Assembly: GCF_003173755.1 (NCBI RefSeq)
Contig: NZ_CP029553.1
Location: forward strand, 4,240,001-4,304,000
Source of the DNA: Methylobacterium terrae
GTDB taxonomy: Bacteria; Pseudomonadota; Alphaproteobacteria; Rhizobiales; Beijerinckiaceae
Length of the DNA: 64,000 nucleotides
Reading direction: 5' to 3'
Shown piece by piece: positions 1-9,878 of this stretch (position 1 is its first letter; every line of letters begins with the position of its first letter). The notes beneath the pieces are model-generated. The model did not search any database, was not told the DNA's origin, and worked only from the letters and a program-made list of their open reading frames with translations. The position numbers were made by a program, and so were the translations under genes.

Positions 1-1
1 C

Positions 2-496
2 TTCCTCCAGAACATCTCCGGCTTCATGGTCGGGCGCGAGGTCGAGGCCGGCGGCATCGCCAAGAACGGCGCGAAGCTCGTCACCGCCGTCGCGACCGCG
101 GCGGTGCCGAAGCTGACCGTGATCGTCGGCGGCTCGTACGGGGCCGGCAATTACGGCATGTGCGGCCGGGCCTACTCGCCGCGCTTCCTGTTCGCCTGGC
201 CGAACTCGCGCATCTCGGTGATGGGCGCCGAGCAGGCGGCGAGCGTGCTCGCCACCGTCCGCCGCGACAACATCGAGGCCGGGGGCGGCGCCTGGAGCCC
301 GGAGGAGGAGGAGGCGTTCAAGGCGCCGATCCGCGCAGGCTTCGAGGAGGAGGGCTCGCCCTACTACGCCACCGCGCGGCTGTGGGACGACGGCATCATC
401 CTGCCGGAGGAGACGCGCCGGGTGCTCGGCCTGTCGCTCTCGGCCTGCCTCAACGCGCCGGTGCCGGAGACCCGGTTCGGCCTGTTCCGGATGTGA
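2..496 (+). CDS. mccB: methylcrotonyl-CoA carboxylase carboxyltransferase (beta) subunit, 3' part
   Basis: C-terminal 164 residues of a biotin-dependent acyl-CoA carboxylase beta subunit; the 5' part lies before the window. This subunit moves the carboxyl group from carboxybiotin to the acyl-CoA (3-methylcrotonyl-CoA in leucine breakdown). The glycine-rich crotonase-fold segment [18 protein letters not shown] and the following [17 protein letters not shown] are typical of MCC rather than propionyl- or acetyl-CoA carboxylase. The stop lies 8 bp before the biotin subunit, so the two are co-transcribed. Geranyl-CoA carboxylase beta is a close relative and cannot be excluded from this fragment. 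Confidence 0.9.
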   Translation, partial: FLQNISGFMVGREVEAGGIAKNGAKLVTAVATAAVPKLTVIVGGSYGAGNYGMCGRAYSPRFLFAWPNSRISVMGAEQAASVLATVRRDNIEAGGGAWSPEEEEAFKAPIRAGFEEEGSPYYATARLWDDGIILPEETRRVLGLSLSACLNAPVPETRFGLFRM

Positions 497-504
497 GGAC
501 AGCC

Positions 505-2447
<1,943 letters not shown>

Positions 2448-2451
<4 letters not shown>

Positions 2452-2942
2452 GCACGATCCCGGCTTCGACCCACCCGCGCGGCGGGCTGTACTTCGAGGA
2501 TTTCGAGGTCGGCACCACGCTTCGCCATCGCCTCACCCGCACGGTGACGCAGATGGACAACATGCTGTTCTCCAACATGACGCTCAACCCGCAGCCGCTC
2601 CACATCGACGCGCATTTCTGCGCCACCGAGACCGAGTGGGGCAAGCCGCTGATGAACTCGCTGTTCACCCTCGGGCTGATGATCGGCATCTCGGTCAACG
2701 ACACGACGGTCGGCACCACCATCGGCAATCTCGGCATGACCGAGACGCGCTTTCCCGCGCCGCTCTTCGAGGGCGATACGGTGAGCGTGACGACGGAGGT
2801 CGTCGCCAAGCGCGAATCGCGCTCGCGGCCGACCGCGGGCATCGTCGATTTCATTCACCGCGCCTACAACCAGGACGGCACGCTGGTGGCCGAGTGCCGG
2901 CGCCAGGCGATGATGCGCAAGCGTCCCGCGGCGGAGGCTTAG
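2448..2942 (+). CDS. MaoC family acyl-CoA hydratase/dehydratase
   Basis: A 164-aa single hot-dog-fold protein of the MaoC family, which adds water to, or removes it from, enoyl-/3-hydroxyacyl-CoA esters. The expected pattern is present: an N-terminal YFEDFEVG strand, the segment NPQPLHIDAHF holding the conserved His, and GNLGMTETRFPAPLFEGDT matching the usual strand and 'GD' turn. The GTG start at 2448 overlaps the mccA stop, so translation is coupled. With the lyase immediately downstream it probably forms a hydratase-lyase pair acting on a branched C5 CoA ester (mesaconyl-, itaconyl- or methylglutaconyl-like). The substrate is inferred from context only. Confidence 0.85.
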
Positions 2943-2946
2943 AGTC

Positions 2947-3813
2947 ATGCGCTCGCTGCTGTTCGTCCCCGGCGATTCGCCCCGCAAGCAGGAGAAGGGC
3001 CTGGAGGTCGGGGCCGATGCCCTGATCCTCGACCTGGAGGATTCCGTCGCCCTGGCGGAGAAGGGGAAGGCGCGCGAGGTCGCAGCCTCCTTCCTGGCGC
3101 GGATGCGGGATGTCACGGGGCGCCCGAAGCTCTACGTCCGCGTCAACGCCCTCGACACGAGCCTCACCGAGGACGACCTCGCGGCGGTGATGCCCCACGC
3201 CCCCGACGGGATCATGCTGCCGAAGGCCGAGGGCGGCGTGAGCGTCGCCCATCTCGGCGGCCGTCTCGCCGTCCACGAGGCCGAATACGGGCTTCCCGAC
3301 GGCGCCACCCGCATCCTGCCGATCGCCACCGAGACCGCGCGGGCGGTGTTCGCGCTCCAGACCCTGCCGGGTTCGAGCCCGCGGCTGTCGGGCGTCACCT
3401 GGGGGGCGGAGGACCTGTCCGCCGATCTCGGCGCCGAGACCAATAGGGCTGAGGACGGCGCCTGGAGCGCGCCGTTCGCGCTCGCCCGCAACCTGACCCT
3501 GATGGCCGCCGCCGCCGCGGAGGTCGACGCCATCGACACCATCAACGCCCACTTTCGCGATCTCGAGGGGCTGGCCCGCGAGTGCCGGGACGCCCGCCGC
3601 GACGGGTTCGTCGGCAAGATGGCGATCCATCCGGCGCAGGTCGCGGTGATCAACGAGGCCTTCACGCCGACCGAGGCCGCCCTTGCTCAGGCCCGCAAGG
3701 TCGTGGCGGCCTTCGCGGAGGCTCCGGGGGTCGGCGTCGTCGGGATCGACGGCGAGATGTTCGACCGGCCGCACCTGCGCCGGGCGGAACGGCTGCTGGC
3801 GCGGGTGGGGTGA
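2947..3813 (+). CDS. HpcH/HpaI-CitE family CoA-ester lyase
   Basis: A 288-aa TIM-barrel lyase of the citrate-lyase-beta/malyl-CoA family. Family landmarks are the start MRSLLFVPGDSPRK, the acidic metal-binding segment ILDLEDSVALAEK, YVRVNALDT, GIMLPKAEGG, TETARAVF and GKMAIHPAQV. The family cleaves or makes C-C bonds in malyl-, citramalyl- or beta-methylmalyl-CoA, or hydrolyses such thioesters. It starts 4 bp after the MaoC gene and belongs to the same operon. A role after hydration of an unsaturated C5 acyl-CoA is plausible (citramalyl-CoA lyase-like), but the exact substrate cannot be read from the sequence. Confidence 0.85.
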   Translation: MRSLLFVPGDSPRKQEKGLEVGADALILDLEDSVALAEKGKAREVAASFLARMRDVTGRPKLYVRVNALDTSLTEDDLAAVMPHAPDGIMLPKAEGGVSVAHLGGRLAVHEAEYGLPDGATRILPIATETARAVFALQTLPGSSPRLSGVTWGAEDLSADLGAETNRAEDGAWSAPFALARNLTLMAAAAAEVDAIDTINAHFRDLEGLARECRDARRDGFVGKMAIHPAQVAVINEAFTPTEAALAQARKVVAAFAEAPGVGVVGIDGEMFDRPHLRRAERLLARVG

Positions 3814-3818
3814 GGTGG

Positions 3819-4040
3819 ATGAGCGCCACCGAGGAGGATCCGGCTCGGCGCACCTTGGACGAACGCGCCACCGACCAATGCCGGGTCGGGCGGCTGATCC
3901 TGCCTGAGTTGCGCCGCCGCCTCGGCTTCGACACGCGAATCGAACGCGGCGGCGTCCTGAAGGCGCGCGGCATCTACATGGATTACGATGAGGCGCACCT
4001 GATACGGGATCTGTGCGACATCGATCATCTCGGCCGGTGA
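3819..4040 (+). CDS. small hypothetical protein
   Basis: A 73-aa frame starting 5 bp after the CoA-lyase stop, so it is possibly the last gene of the carboxylase operon. It is charged (many Arg, Asp and Glu), has no membrane segment or signal peptide, and ends in a mixed acidic/hydrophobic tail (YMDYDEAHLIRDLCDIDHLGR region). I recognise no domain. The ATG lies only a few bases past the upstream stop and no strong separate ribosome binding site is seen, which fits translational coupling. It could be an unrecognised regulator-like small protein or a non-conserved frame. Confidence 0.5.
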   Translation: MSATEEDPARRTLDERATDQCRVGRLILPELRRRLGFDTRIERGGVLKARGIYMDYDEAHLIRDLCDIDHLGR

Positions 4041-4125
4041 CACTTTGGCTGCACTCGTCAGCGCCCCTGCCCTGGCCGTGAGGAACAGGAGAGTTCAGGT
4101 CGCGTGCGCTGCCGGTAGGCTGCTG

Positions 4126-4380
4126 TCAGGATCCTGCGAGTGGCGCAACGCTCATCCTGAGACCGAGCCGGTGCAGCAGGCCCATGACGACAGCCAGATG
4201 CGGCGCTCCGTCTTGCGCCTCGCCGCGGGCGAGGCCGCGTGCGCGTGCGACCGCATCGAAGGCGTGAGCAGCCAGGGCCGGATCATCCTCGGCGAGCACC
4301 GCGTCGAGATAGGCGGCGATCCGTTCGGGGCTGTCGAGGTAGTCCGCGGTATCGTAGGGGGTGAGCAGGGGGTCGGTCAT
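4126..4380 (-). CDS. HigA-like addiction-module antidote (HI1420-type HTH protein)
   Basis: An 84-aa protein that matches the 'putative addiction module antidote' family. Its N-terminus (LLTPYDTADYLDSPERIAAYL) is the family hallmark, followed by acidic residues and a helix-turn-helix region (FDAVARARGLARGEAQ). It should bind and neutralise the toxin encoded just upstream and repress the pair. An ATG at 4395 is also in frame, but the ATG at 4380 has GGTGG about 5 bp upstream and gives the usual N-terminus. The order toxin first, antitoxin second is normal for this subfamily. The C-terminus is short (ends MSVAPLAGS). Confidence 0.85.
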   Translation of the reverse strand: MTDPLLTPYDTADYLDSPERIAAYLDAVLAEDDPALAAHAFDAVARARGLARGEAQDGAPHLAVVMGLLHRLGLRMSVAPLAGS

Positions 4381-4398
4381 GGTCGCCACCATCAACCG

Positions 4399-4689
4399 TC
4401 AGAGAGACGCTGCCAAGGCCTTCGCCCGGCGGATGTCGCGGGACTGGGATGACTTGTCACCCCCGCACAGGAGAATGACGATCTCTTCGCCGCAACGCAC
4501 GAAATAGATTCTGTATCCAGGGCCGACATGGACGCGCATCTCGCTCACGCCATCGCCAACAGGCGCGACATCGCCCGGGTTCCCGAGCGCCAGCCGGTCG
4601 ATCCTCTTGGCGATCTGAGCGAAGGCCGTCGCATCGCGCAGCCTCGAAAACCAAGCAACGAATTCGGGGTGCTGCTGGATGCGTGGCAT
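4399..4689 (-). CDS. RelE/ParE-superfamily toxin (HI1419/HigB-like)
   Basis: A 96-aa basic protein of the 'addiction module killer protein' family. Family marks are FVAWFSRLRD near the start, IAKRIDRLALGNPGD in the middle, and EMRVHVGPGYRIYFVR followed by CGGDKSSQSRDI near the end. RelE-fold members of this type usually cut mRNA on the ribosome. It is the first gene of a two-gene module; the antidote starts a few bases after its stop. No key segment is missing, so the pair looks intact. Confidence 0.88.
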   Translation of the reverse strand: MPRIQQHPEFVAWFSRLRDATAFAQIAKRIDRLALGNPGDVAPVGDGVSEMRVHVGPGYRIYFVRCGEEIVILLCGGDKSSQSRDIRRAKALAASL

Positions 4690-4838
4690 GACGTTGCGGC
4701 ATTGGCGGCTCTTCGCTTACCCAAGTGTGAGCCGCCAGGCAAGCACGCAGCCGGTGCCGTGATCACGAGCCCCTTGTTTCAACCCTGACGCACCGCGCGG
4801 GCCAGCGCGCGGGCGAGTTCCCGGGAGAACGCCACATC

Positions 4839-6029
4839 ATGTCTCGCCACGACGCCCAGCCGATCTCCGAAGCCCCCCTCTTCGCCCGCCTGCCTGCCGC
4901 CCTCGCCGCGGCGCTCCAGGCCCCCGCCTACGCCGCCCACCTCGCCGGCATCGATCCCGCCGCCGTCACCGACCGGGCGGCGCTCGCCCGCCTGCCGGTG
5001 CTGCGCAAGGGCGAGATGCCGGCGCGCCAGCGCGAGGCCCTGCCCTTCGGCGGCTTCGTGCCGGGGGCGATCGGTGGTTTTCCCCGCCTGTTCACCTCGC
5101 CGGGGCCGATCTTCGAGCCGCAGCGGGCAGGGGAGGATCCGTGGGGCGGCGCGCCTGCGCTCGCCGCGGCCGGCTTCCGGGCCGGCGAGGTTTTGCTGAA
5201 CACCTTTGGCTATCACCTGACGCCGGGCGGCTTCATCTTCGACACCGCGGCTCGGGCGCTGGGCTGCGCGGTGATCCCGGCGGGGCCCGGCAACACCGAG
5301 CAGCAGCTCGACCTGATCGAGGCCTACCGCCCCGCCGGCTATGTCGGCACGCCGGACTTCCTCAAGGTGCTGCTCGATTCAGGCCAGAAGGCCGGGCGGG
5401 ACGTGTCGTCGATCGTGAAGGCGCTCGTCTCGGGCGCGGCCTTCCCGCCCTCGCTCCAGGCCGAGTTCCGGGCGCGCGGCATCGCCGCCGCCCAAGCCTA
5501 CGCCACCGCCGATGTCGGCTTCATCGCCTACGAGACGCCGGGCGAGCCGGGCCTCCTCGTCGGGGACGGGCTGATCCTCGAGATCGTGCGGCCGGGCACC
5601 GGCGATCCGGTGCCGGAGGGCGAGGTCGGCGAGATCGTCGTCACGGTGCCCGACCGCGACCGGCCGCTGATCCGCTACGCGCTCGGCGACCTCACGGCGG
5701 CGCTTGGCCACGGGCGCATCCGCGGCTGGATGGGCCGGGCCGACCAGGCCGCCAAGGTGAAGGGCATGTTCGTGCGCCCCGAGCAGGTCGCGGAGATCGC
5801 CCGCCGCCACCCCGAGCTCGGCCGCCTGCGCCTGGTGGTGACCCGCGCCGACGAGGCCGACGCCATGACGCTCCGGGCAGAGTCCCGGACGACGGACACC
5901 GCCCTGGCGGAGGCGGTGTCCGAGACCCTGCGGGCGGTGACGAAGCTGCGCGGCGCGGTGGACCTCGTCGAACCGGGCAGCCTGCCGAACGACGGCAAGG
6001 TCATCGCCGACGAGCGGCCGGTGGGGTGA
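4839..6029 (+). CDS. PaaK-like AMP-forming CoA ligase family protein
   Basis: A 396-aa member of the adenylate-forming superfamily closest in outline to phenylacetate-CoA ligase. It has an adenylation-type core (GFIFDTAARALG, YVGTPDFLKVL, YATADVGFIAYE), an RYALGDL hinge region near residue 280, and a C-terminal lid with the LPNDGKV lysine. Where most relatives have a Ser/Thr/Gly-rich ATP loop (SSGTTG-type) it has LFTSPGPIFEP, so activity on ATP may differ. GGGAGAA precedes the ATG. The nearby Liv importer contains another ligase, so this protein probably acts on the same imported acid or is an accessory to it. Confidence 0.8.
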   Translation: MSRHDAQPISEAPLFARLPAALAAALQAPAYAAHLAGIDPAAVTDRAALARLPVLRKGEMPARQREALPFGGFVPGAIGGFPRLFTSPGPIFEPQRAGEDPWGGAPALAAAGFRAGEVLLNTFGYHLTPGGFIFDTAARALGCAVIPAGPGNTEQQLDLIEAYRPAGYVGTPDFLKVLLDSGQKAGRDVSSIVKALVSGAAFPPSLQAEFRARGIAAAQAYATADVGFIAYETPGEPGLLVGDGLILEIVRPGTGDPVPEGEVGEIVVTVPDRDRPLIRYALGDLTAALGHGRIRGWMGRADQAAKVKGMFVRPEQVAEIARRHPELGRLRLVVTRADEADAMTLRAESRTTDTALAEAVSETLRAVTKLRGAVDLVEPGSLPNDGKVIADERPVG

Positions 6030-6068
6030 GGGACGGGCGAGGGACCGCCCGTCAGGCTTCGGCGGCAG

Positions 6069-7745
6069 TCAGGCCGCCCGGACCTGGGCCAGGAAGCGCT
6101 CGACCTCGGCCGAGATGTGGCCGGATTGCCGCGACAGCTCCGAGGCCGAGGCGAGCACCTGGCTCGCCGCGTCCCCCGTCTCCTCCGCCGCTCCTGCGAC
6201 GCCCGCGATGTTGCCGGTGACCTCGCCGGTGCCGGCAGCGGCCTGGGAGATGTTGCGCACGATCTCCTGCGTCGCCGCGCCCTGCTCCTCGACGGCCGCG
6301 GCGATCGAGGTCGCGACGCTCGCGATCTCCTCGATGCGGGTGGTGATCTGGCCGATCGCACCCGCCGCCTGGCCGGTCGAGGCCTGGATCGCCGCGATCT
6401 GGCTCGTGATCTCCTCGGTCGCCTTCGCGGTCTGGCCGGCGAGTTCCTTGACCTCGGCCGCCACCACCGCGAAGCCGCGGCCGGCCGCGCCCGCGCGCGC
6501 CGCCTCGATCGTGGCGTTCAACGCCAGCAGGTTCGTCTGCGCGGCGATCGAGGAGATCAGCCCGACCACGTCGCCGATGCGGGCGGTCGCCTCGGTCAGC
6601 GCCCGGACCTGGTGGGCGGTCTGTCCGGCCTCGGCGACCGCGGCCTGCGCCAGCCGCGCAGAGCTGTCGACCTGGCGGCCGATCTCCTGGACGGACGCGC
6701 CGAGCTCCTCGGCGGCCACCGCGACGGTCTCGACGTTGGAGGAGGCCTCCTCGGCCGCCGCCGCGACGGCGGTGGACTGGACGGCGGTCTGGGTCGCGGT
6801 CGCGGTCATCGCCTGGGCGGTGCCGCGCAATTCGCCCGAGGCGGCGGCGACTTCGGCGACGACGCCGGTGATCGACGCCTCGAAGCCCTGGATCAGTTCG
6901 TTGAGCGACGCGGCGCGGCGCATCCGGCGCATCTCTTCCGCCTCGCTCTCGCCCCGCAGCCGCTCGCGCTCGATCGCGTTGTCGCGGAAGACCAGCACGG
7001 CGCGGGCCATCGCCCCGACCTCGTCGCGCCGCCCCGCCTCCGGCACCGCGAGGTCGGTGCGCCCCTCCGAGAGGGCGGTCATCGCGGCGCGCAGGGCCTC
7101 CATCGGCCGCACCACCGAGCGGACGATCAGGAGCGAGGCGCCGCCGAGAACGAGCACGATGACGAGGCCGGCGACGGCCAGGCGCTCGATCTGGGCGACG
7201 ATCATCGCCCGCAGGTCGCTGACGTACTCGCTGACGCCGATGTAGAAGTCCCACGGGGCGTAGAAGCGGAAGAGCCCGATCTTCGGCACCGCCGCGGTCT
7301 CGCCCTCCGGAACCCAGGTGTAGCGGAACGTCGCCGCGCCGTCGCGCTTGGCCCGCGGCATGACGTCGGCGACGTAGCGGAAGCCGGTCGGATCGGTCAC
7401 GCCCATCAGGTTGCGGCCGACCACCTTCGCGGCGGGGTGGGCGATCACCGTGCCGGTGCCGTCGTTGACGAACAGGTAGTTGTCGCGCCCGTGCCGCATC
7501 GCCGCGATGTCGGCGAGCGCCGCCTCGCGGGCGGCCGCCTCGCTCAGCTCGCCCTTGGCCGCCTTCTGGCGGTAGCGCTCGACGACGTTCGCCGCGGCCT
7601 CCGTGATGAGCGAGAGGCGCTCGATGCGCTGCGCCACCATCGCCTCGTATTGGTAGTTGAGCGCGATCCCGCCCAAGGCGACCAGACTGAGACCGGCGAG
7701 CGCGATCAGCAACGCGAACTTGCGGGGAAGGGTGAGCACGAACAT
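6069..7745 (-). CDS. methyl-accepting chemotaxis protein with single Cache sensor
   Basis: A transmembrane chemoreceptor of 558 aa. From the start at 7745: TM helix around residues 7-30, a periplasmic sCache-type sensor ([29 protein letters not shown]), a second TM around 185-205, a HAMP domain ([12 protein letters not shown]), then a long coiled-coil signalling domain. The signalling hairpin tip reads [25 protein letters not shown], the contact site for CheA/CheW. No NWETF-like receptor tail is seen. An ATG at 7793 is in frame, but 7745 leaves a short cytoplasmic tail before TM1, as is usual. It sits between the PaaK-like gene and the TetR gene and may sense the same compounds. Confidence 0.93.
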   Translation of the reverse strand: MFVLTLPRKFALLIALAGLSLVALGGIALNYQYEAMVAQRIERLSLITEAAANVVERYRQKAAKGELSEAAAREAALADIAAMRHGRDNYLFVNDGTGTVIAHPAAKVVGRNLMGVTDPTGFRYVADVMPRAKRDGAATFRYTWVPEGETAAVPKIGLFRFYAPWDFYIGVSEYVSDLRAMIVAQIERLAVAGLVIVLVLGGASLLIVRSVVRPMEALRAAMTALSEGRTDLAVPEAGRRDEVGAMARAVLVFRDNAIERERLRGESEAEEMRRMRRAASLNELIQGFEASITGVVAEVAAASGELRGTAQAMTATATQTAVQSTAVAAAAEEASSNVETVAVAAEELGASVQEIGRQVDSSARLAQAAVAEAGQTAHQVRALTEATARIGDVVGLISSIAAQTNLLALNATIEAARAGAAGRGFAVVAAEVKELAGQTAKATEEITSQIAAIQASTGQAAGAIGQITTRIEEIASVATSIAAAVEEQGAATQEIVRNISQAAAGTGEVTGNIAGVAGAAEETGDAASQVLASASELSRQSGHISAEVERFLAQVRAA

Positions 7746-8195
7746 GAAGCGGCCACTCCGGATCCGGACCCTGCCGGATGACCGCCGGGACATAGATGCC
7801 GGGAGGTGAACGGTCGGTTTATTTCGTTAGCTCTTGGGGCGATTTATTCAGAGCGGACAACGACTTGCCCGTACGGCAGTCGACAGGTGGACCCGGATGC
7901 GTCGTCGCCGGCGGCAGCCTTTCGGGTGGACCTCGACGCGGTGCATCGTCCGGAGCCGTCCCGGACGCCGTTCGAAGGACGAGAACGGCATCGCAGAAGC
8001 CTCCTCCGTCCCGCTCGCGACCTCATCCCGAGGTGCCGCGCAGCGGCCTCGGAGGAGGGCTCCAGATGTCTCGGTGCTCCCTGGAGCCCTCCTTGGAGGT
8101 CAGCCGATCCTTGATCGACCGACACCTCGGGATGAGGGCGTGGGTGGGATGGACGGCTGTCACTCAGGTCGGCCGGACTCCCGCGATGCCGCGCC
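7746..8195. other. 450-bp intergenic region between chemoreceptor and TetR genes
   Basis: Non-coding stretch separating two minus-strand genes. Its right half holds a large palindromic repeat (8021-8137, listed separately). In the left half I see no convincing gene, RNA or terminator. Confidence 0.6.
8021..8137. repeat. long nested inverted repeat (cruciform-type intergenic element)
   Basis: The outer arms CCTCATCCCGAGGTG (8021-8035) and its exact reverse complement (8123-8137) match over 15 bp. Inside them GGAGGGCTCCAG (8054-8065) pairs exactly with 8081-8092, leaving a 15-nt loop. The transcript or single strand would fold into a long bulged hairpin. Sequences opening with 'cctcatcccgag' are common intergenic repeats in Methylobacterium-type genomes, as far as I recall. 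Confidence 0.75.
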
Positions 8196-8876
8196 CTATC
8201 CGACTCCGGCCTGCAGGGCTCTCCGCCGCCGCGACGGCACCACCGCGACCTCCGCCGCACCCTCGCCCCGGGCGAGCGCCTGCGTCTCGCCGCGGGCGAG
8301 CGCCAGCACCATGCCGGTGAAGATCTCCTGCATCGCCTCGCGCGAGAGCCGCCCCTCCGGCTTGTACCAGGTGCAGATGCCCGACAGCATGGCGAGGATG
8401 GCGAGCGTCGCCATCCTGGTGTCGGCCAGGCGGAACTCGCCGGTGGCGCAGCCGTGGTCGAGGATGTCGCCGAGCTTGCGCTCGTAGTCGCGCCGCATCG
8501 CCACCACCGCGGCGAGGTTGTCCGGCTCGAGGCTGCGCAGCTCCGAGTAGCAGATGAAGACCTCCTGCGCCCGGGCGACGTGGTAGGCGACGTGGAACTC
8601 GGTGAACCGGGTCAGCCGCGCCTCGGCGCTGCCCTCGGGCAGGAGCGCCGCGTCGAGCGCCGCGTGCAGGTCGAGCATGTGCCCGCGGATGAGGTCGAAC
8701 AGGAATTCCTGCTTGTTGCGGAAGTAGTTGTAGAGCGAGCCCTGCTGGATGCCGACCTCGGCCGCGAGCTGGCGCAGGCTCATGGCGGCGTAGCCGTGGG
8801 TGGCGATGAGCTTGAGCCCCGCCCGCCGGATGGCCTCCTCGGTCCGCGGTCCCGACGAGCCTGCGATACGCGCCAT
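8196..8876 (-). CDS. TetR family transcriptional regulator
   Basis: A 226-aa regulator with a clear TetR N-terminal HTH (RRAGLKLIATHGYAAMSLRQLAAEVGIQQGSLYNYFRNKQE, residues about 15-60, in pieces) and a helical ligand domain with TWYKPEGRLS near the end, as in TetR proteins of fatty-acid/acyl-CoA gene sets. The start at 8876 (MARIAGSSG) follows a purine-rich AGAGG; a longer frame to 8942 is possible but unlike the family. It is divergent from the livG-ligase-livHM operon, 192 bp away, and most likely controls it, with an acyl-CoA or organic acid as effector (inference). Confidence 0.9.
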   Translation of the reverse strand: MARIAGSSGPRTEEAIRRAGLKLIATHGYAAMSLRQLAAEVGIQQGSLYNYFRNKQEFLFDLIRGHMLDLHAALDAALLPEGSAEARLTRFTEFHVAYHVARAQEVFICYSELRSLEPDNLAAVVAMRRDYERKLGDILDHGCATGEFRLADTRMATLAILAMLSGICTWYKPEGRLSREAMQEIFTGMVLALARGETQALARGEGAAEVAVVPSRRRRALQAGVG

Positions 8877-9068
8877 GCTGCCTCTGACCCTGCCCTCACG
8901 GGGCCCACCGCCCCCTCGACTTTCGTCGCGCCAGTGTAGCACTTGACGCTCGGAAAAAAACAGTCGAACGTATTTTCAAGGCGAATGACCCGGACGCATA
9001 CCGGGCATCCGCCACAGGCAGAGCGGCGCCGGACACGAGCGCGGCCGCCATCCCAGGGAGGATCAGGC
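8877..9068. promoter_or_regulatory. divergent tetR/livG promoter region
   Basis: The 192-bp divergent space contains the only AT-rich patch nearby (8951-8980, with runs AAAAAAA and TATTTTC). On the plus strand a TTGACG element lies at 8943-8948. On the minus strand TACACT (8938-8933) could be a -10 for tetR. A short inverted repeat CCCGG-N7-CCGGG lies near 8991-9007. AGGGAGG precedes the livG GTG by about 7 bp. None of these is proven to bind a regulator. Confidence 0.35.
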
Positions 9069-9878
9069 GTGGCGGAAACCCTCGCGGTTCGCCAGATCTC
9101 GTTGCGGTTCGGCGGCGTCAAGGCGCTGACGGATGTCAGCTTCGCGGTCGAGAAGGGCGAGCTGTTCTCGATCATCGGCCCCAACGGCGCCGGCAAGACC
9201 TCGATGATCAACTGCATCTCGGGCCGCTACCGGCCGTCCGAGGGCCAGATCCTGCTCGACGGCCGCGACATCACGAAGGCGACGCCGAACCAGCGCCCGA
9301 CGCTCGGCATCGGCCGGACCTTCCAGAACCTCGCGCTGTTCCACCACATGACCGTGCTCGACAACATCCTGGTCGGGCGCCACCACCTGATGCGCAACAA
9401 CTTCGTCACCGGCTCGCTCTACTGGCTGCCGGGGGTGCGGAGCGAGGAACTGGCGCATCGCCGTCGGGTCGAGGAGATCATCGACTTCCTCGACCTCCAA
9501 GCCTACCGCAAGGCGCCCGCCGGCACCCTGTCCTACGGCCTGCGCAAGCGGGTCGAGCTCGCCCGCGCCATGGCGCTCGAGCCCAAGCTGATCCTCCTCG
9601 ACGAGCCGATGGCCGGCATGAACCTCGAGGAGAAGGAGGACATGGCCCGCTACATCGTCGATCTCAACGAGGAGTTCGGCATGACCGTCGTGATGATCGA
9701 GCACGACATGGGCGTGGTCATGGACATCTCGCACCGGGTGATGGTGCTCGATTTCGGCCGCCGCATCGCGCTCGGCCGGCCCGAGGCGGTGCTCGCCGAT
9801 CCGCACGTGAGAAAAGCCTATCTCGGCGAGGAAGACGAGGAGCCCGCATCTCCCGAACCGGCGAGGGCCGCGTCGTGA
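9069..9878 (+). CDS. livG: branched-chain-type ABC transporter ATPase (LivG-like)
   Basis: A 269-aa ABC ATPase with Walker A GPNGAGKT (about residues 37-44), signature region LSYGLRKRVELARA, Walker B LILLDEPMAG and the switch His in VVMIEHDMGVV. The long insert after Walker A (LVGRHHLMRNNFVTG) is typical of LivG. It powers import with LivF through LivH/LivM. The GTG at 9069 with AGGGAGG upstream was preferred over a longer frame from 8943, which adds a basic, low-complexity leader. The stop overlaps the start of the ligase gene by 4 bp (GTGA). Confidence 0.92.
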   Translation: MAETLAVRQISLRFGGVKALTDVSFAVEKGELFSIIGPNGAGKTSMINCISGRYRPSEGQILLDGRDITKATPNQRPTLGIGRTFQNLALFHHMTVLDNILVGRHHLMRNNFVTGSLYWLPGVRSEELAHRRRVEEIIDFLDLQAYRKAPAGTLSYGLRKRVELARAMALEPKLILLDEPMAGMNLEEKEDMARYIVDLNEEFGMTVVMIEHDMGVVMDISHRVMVLDFGRRIALGRPEAVLADPHVRKAYLGEEDEEPASPEPARAAS

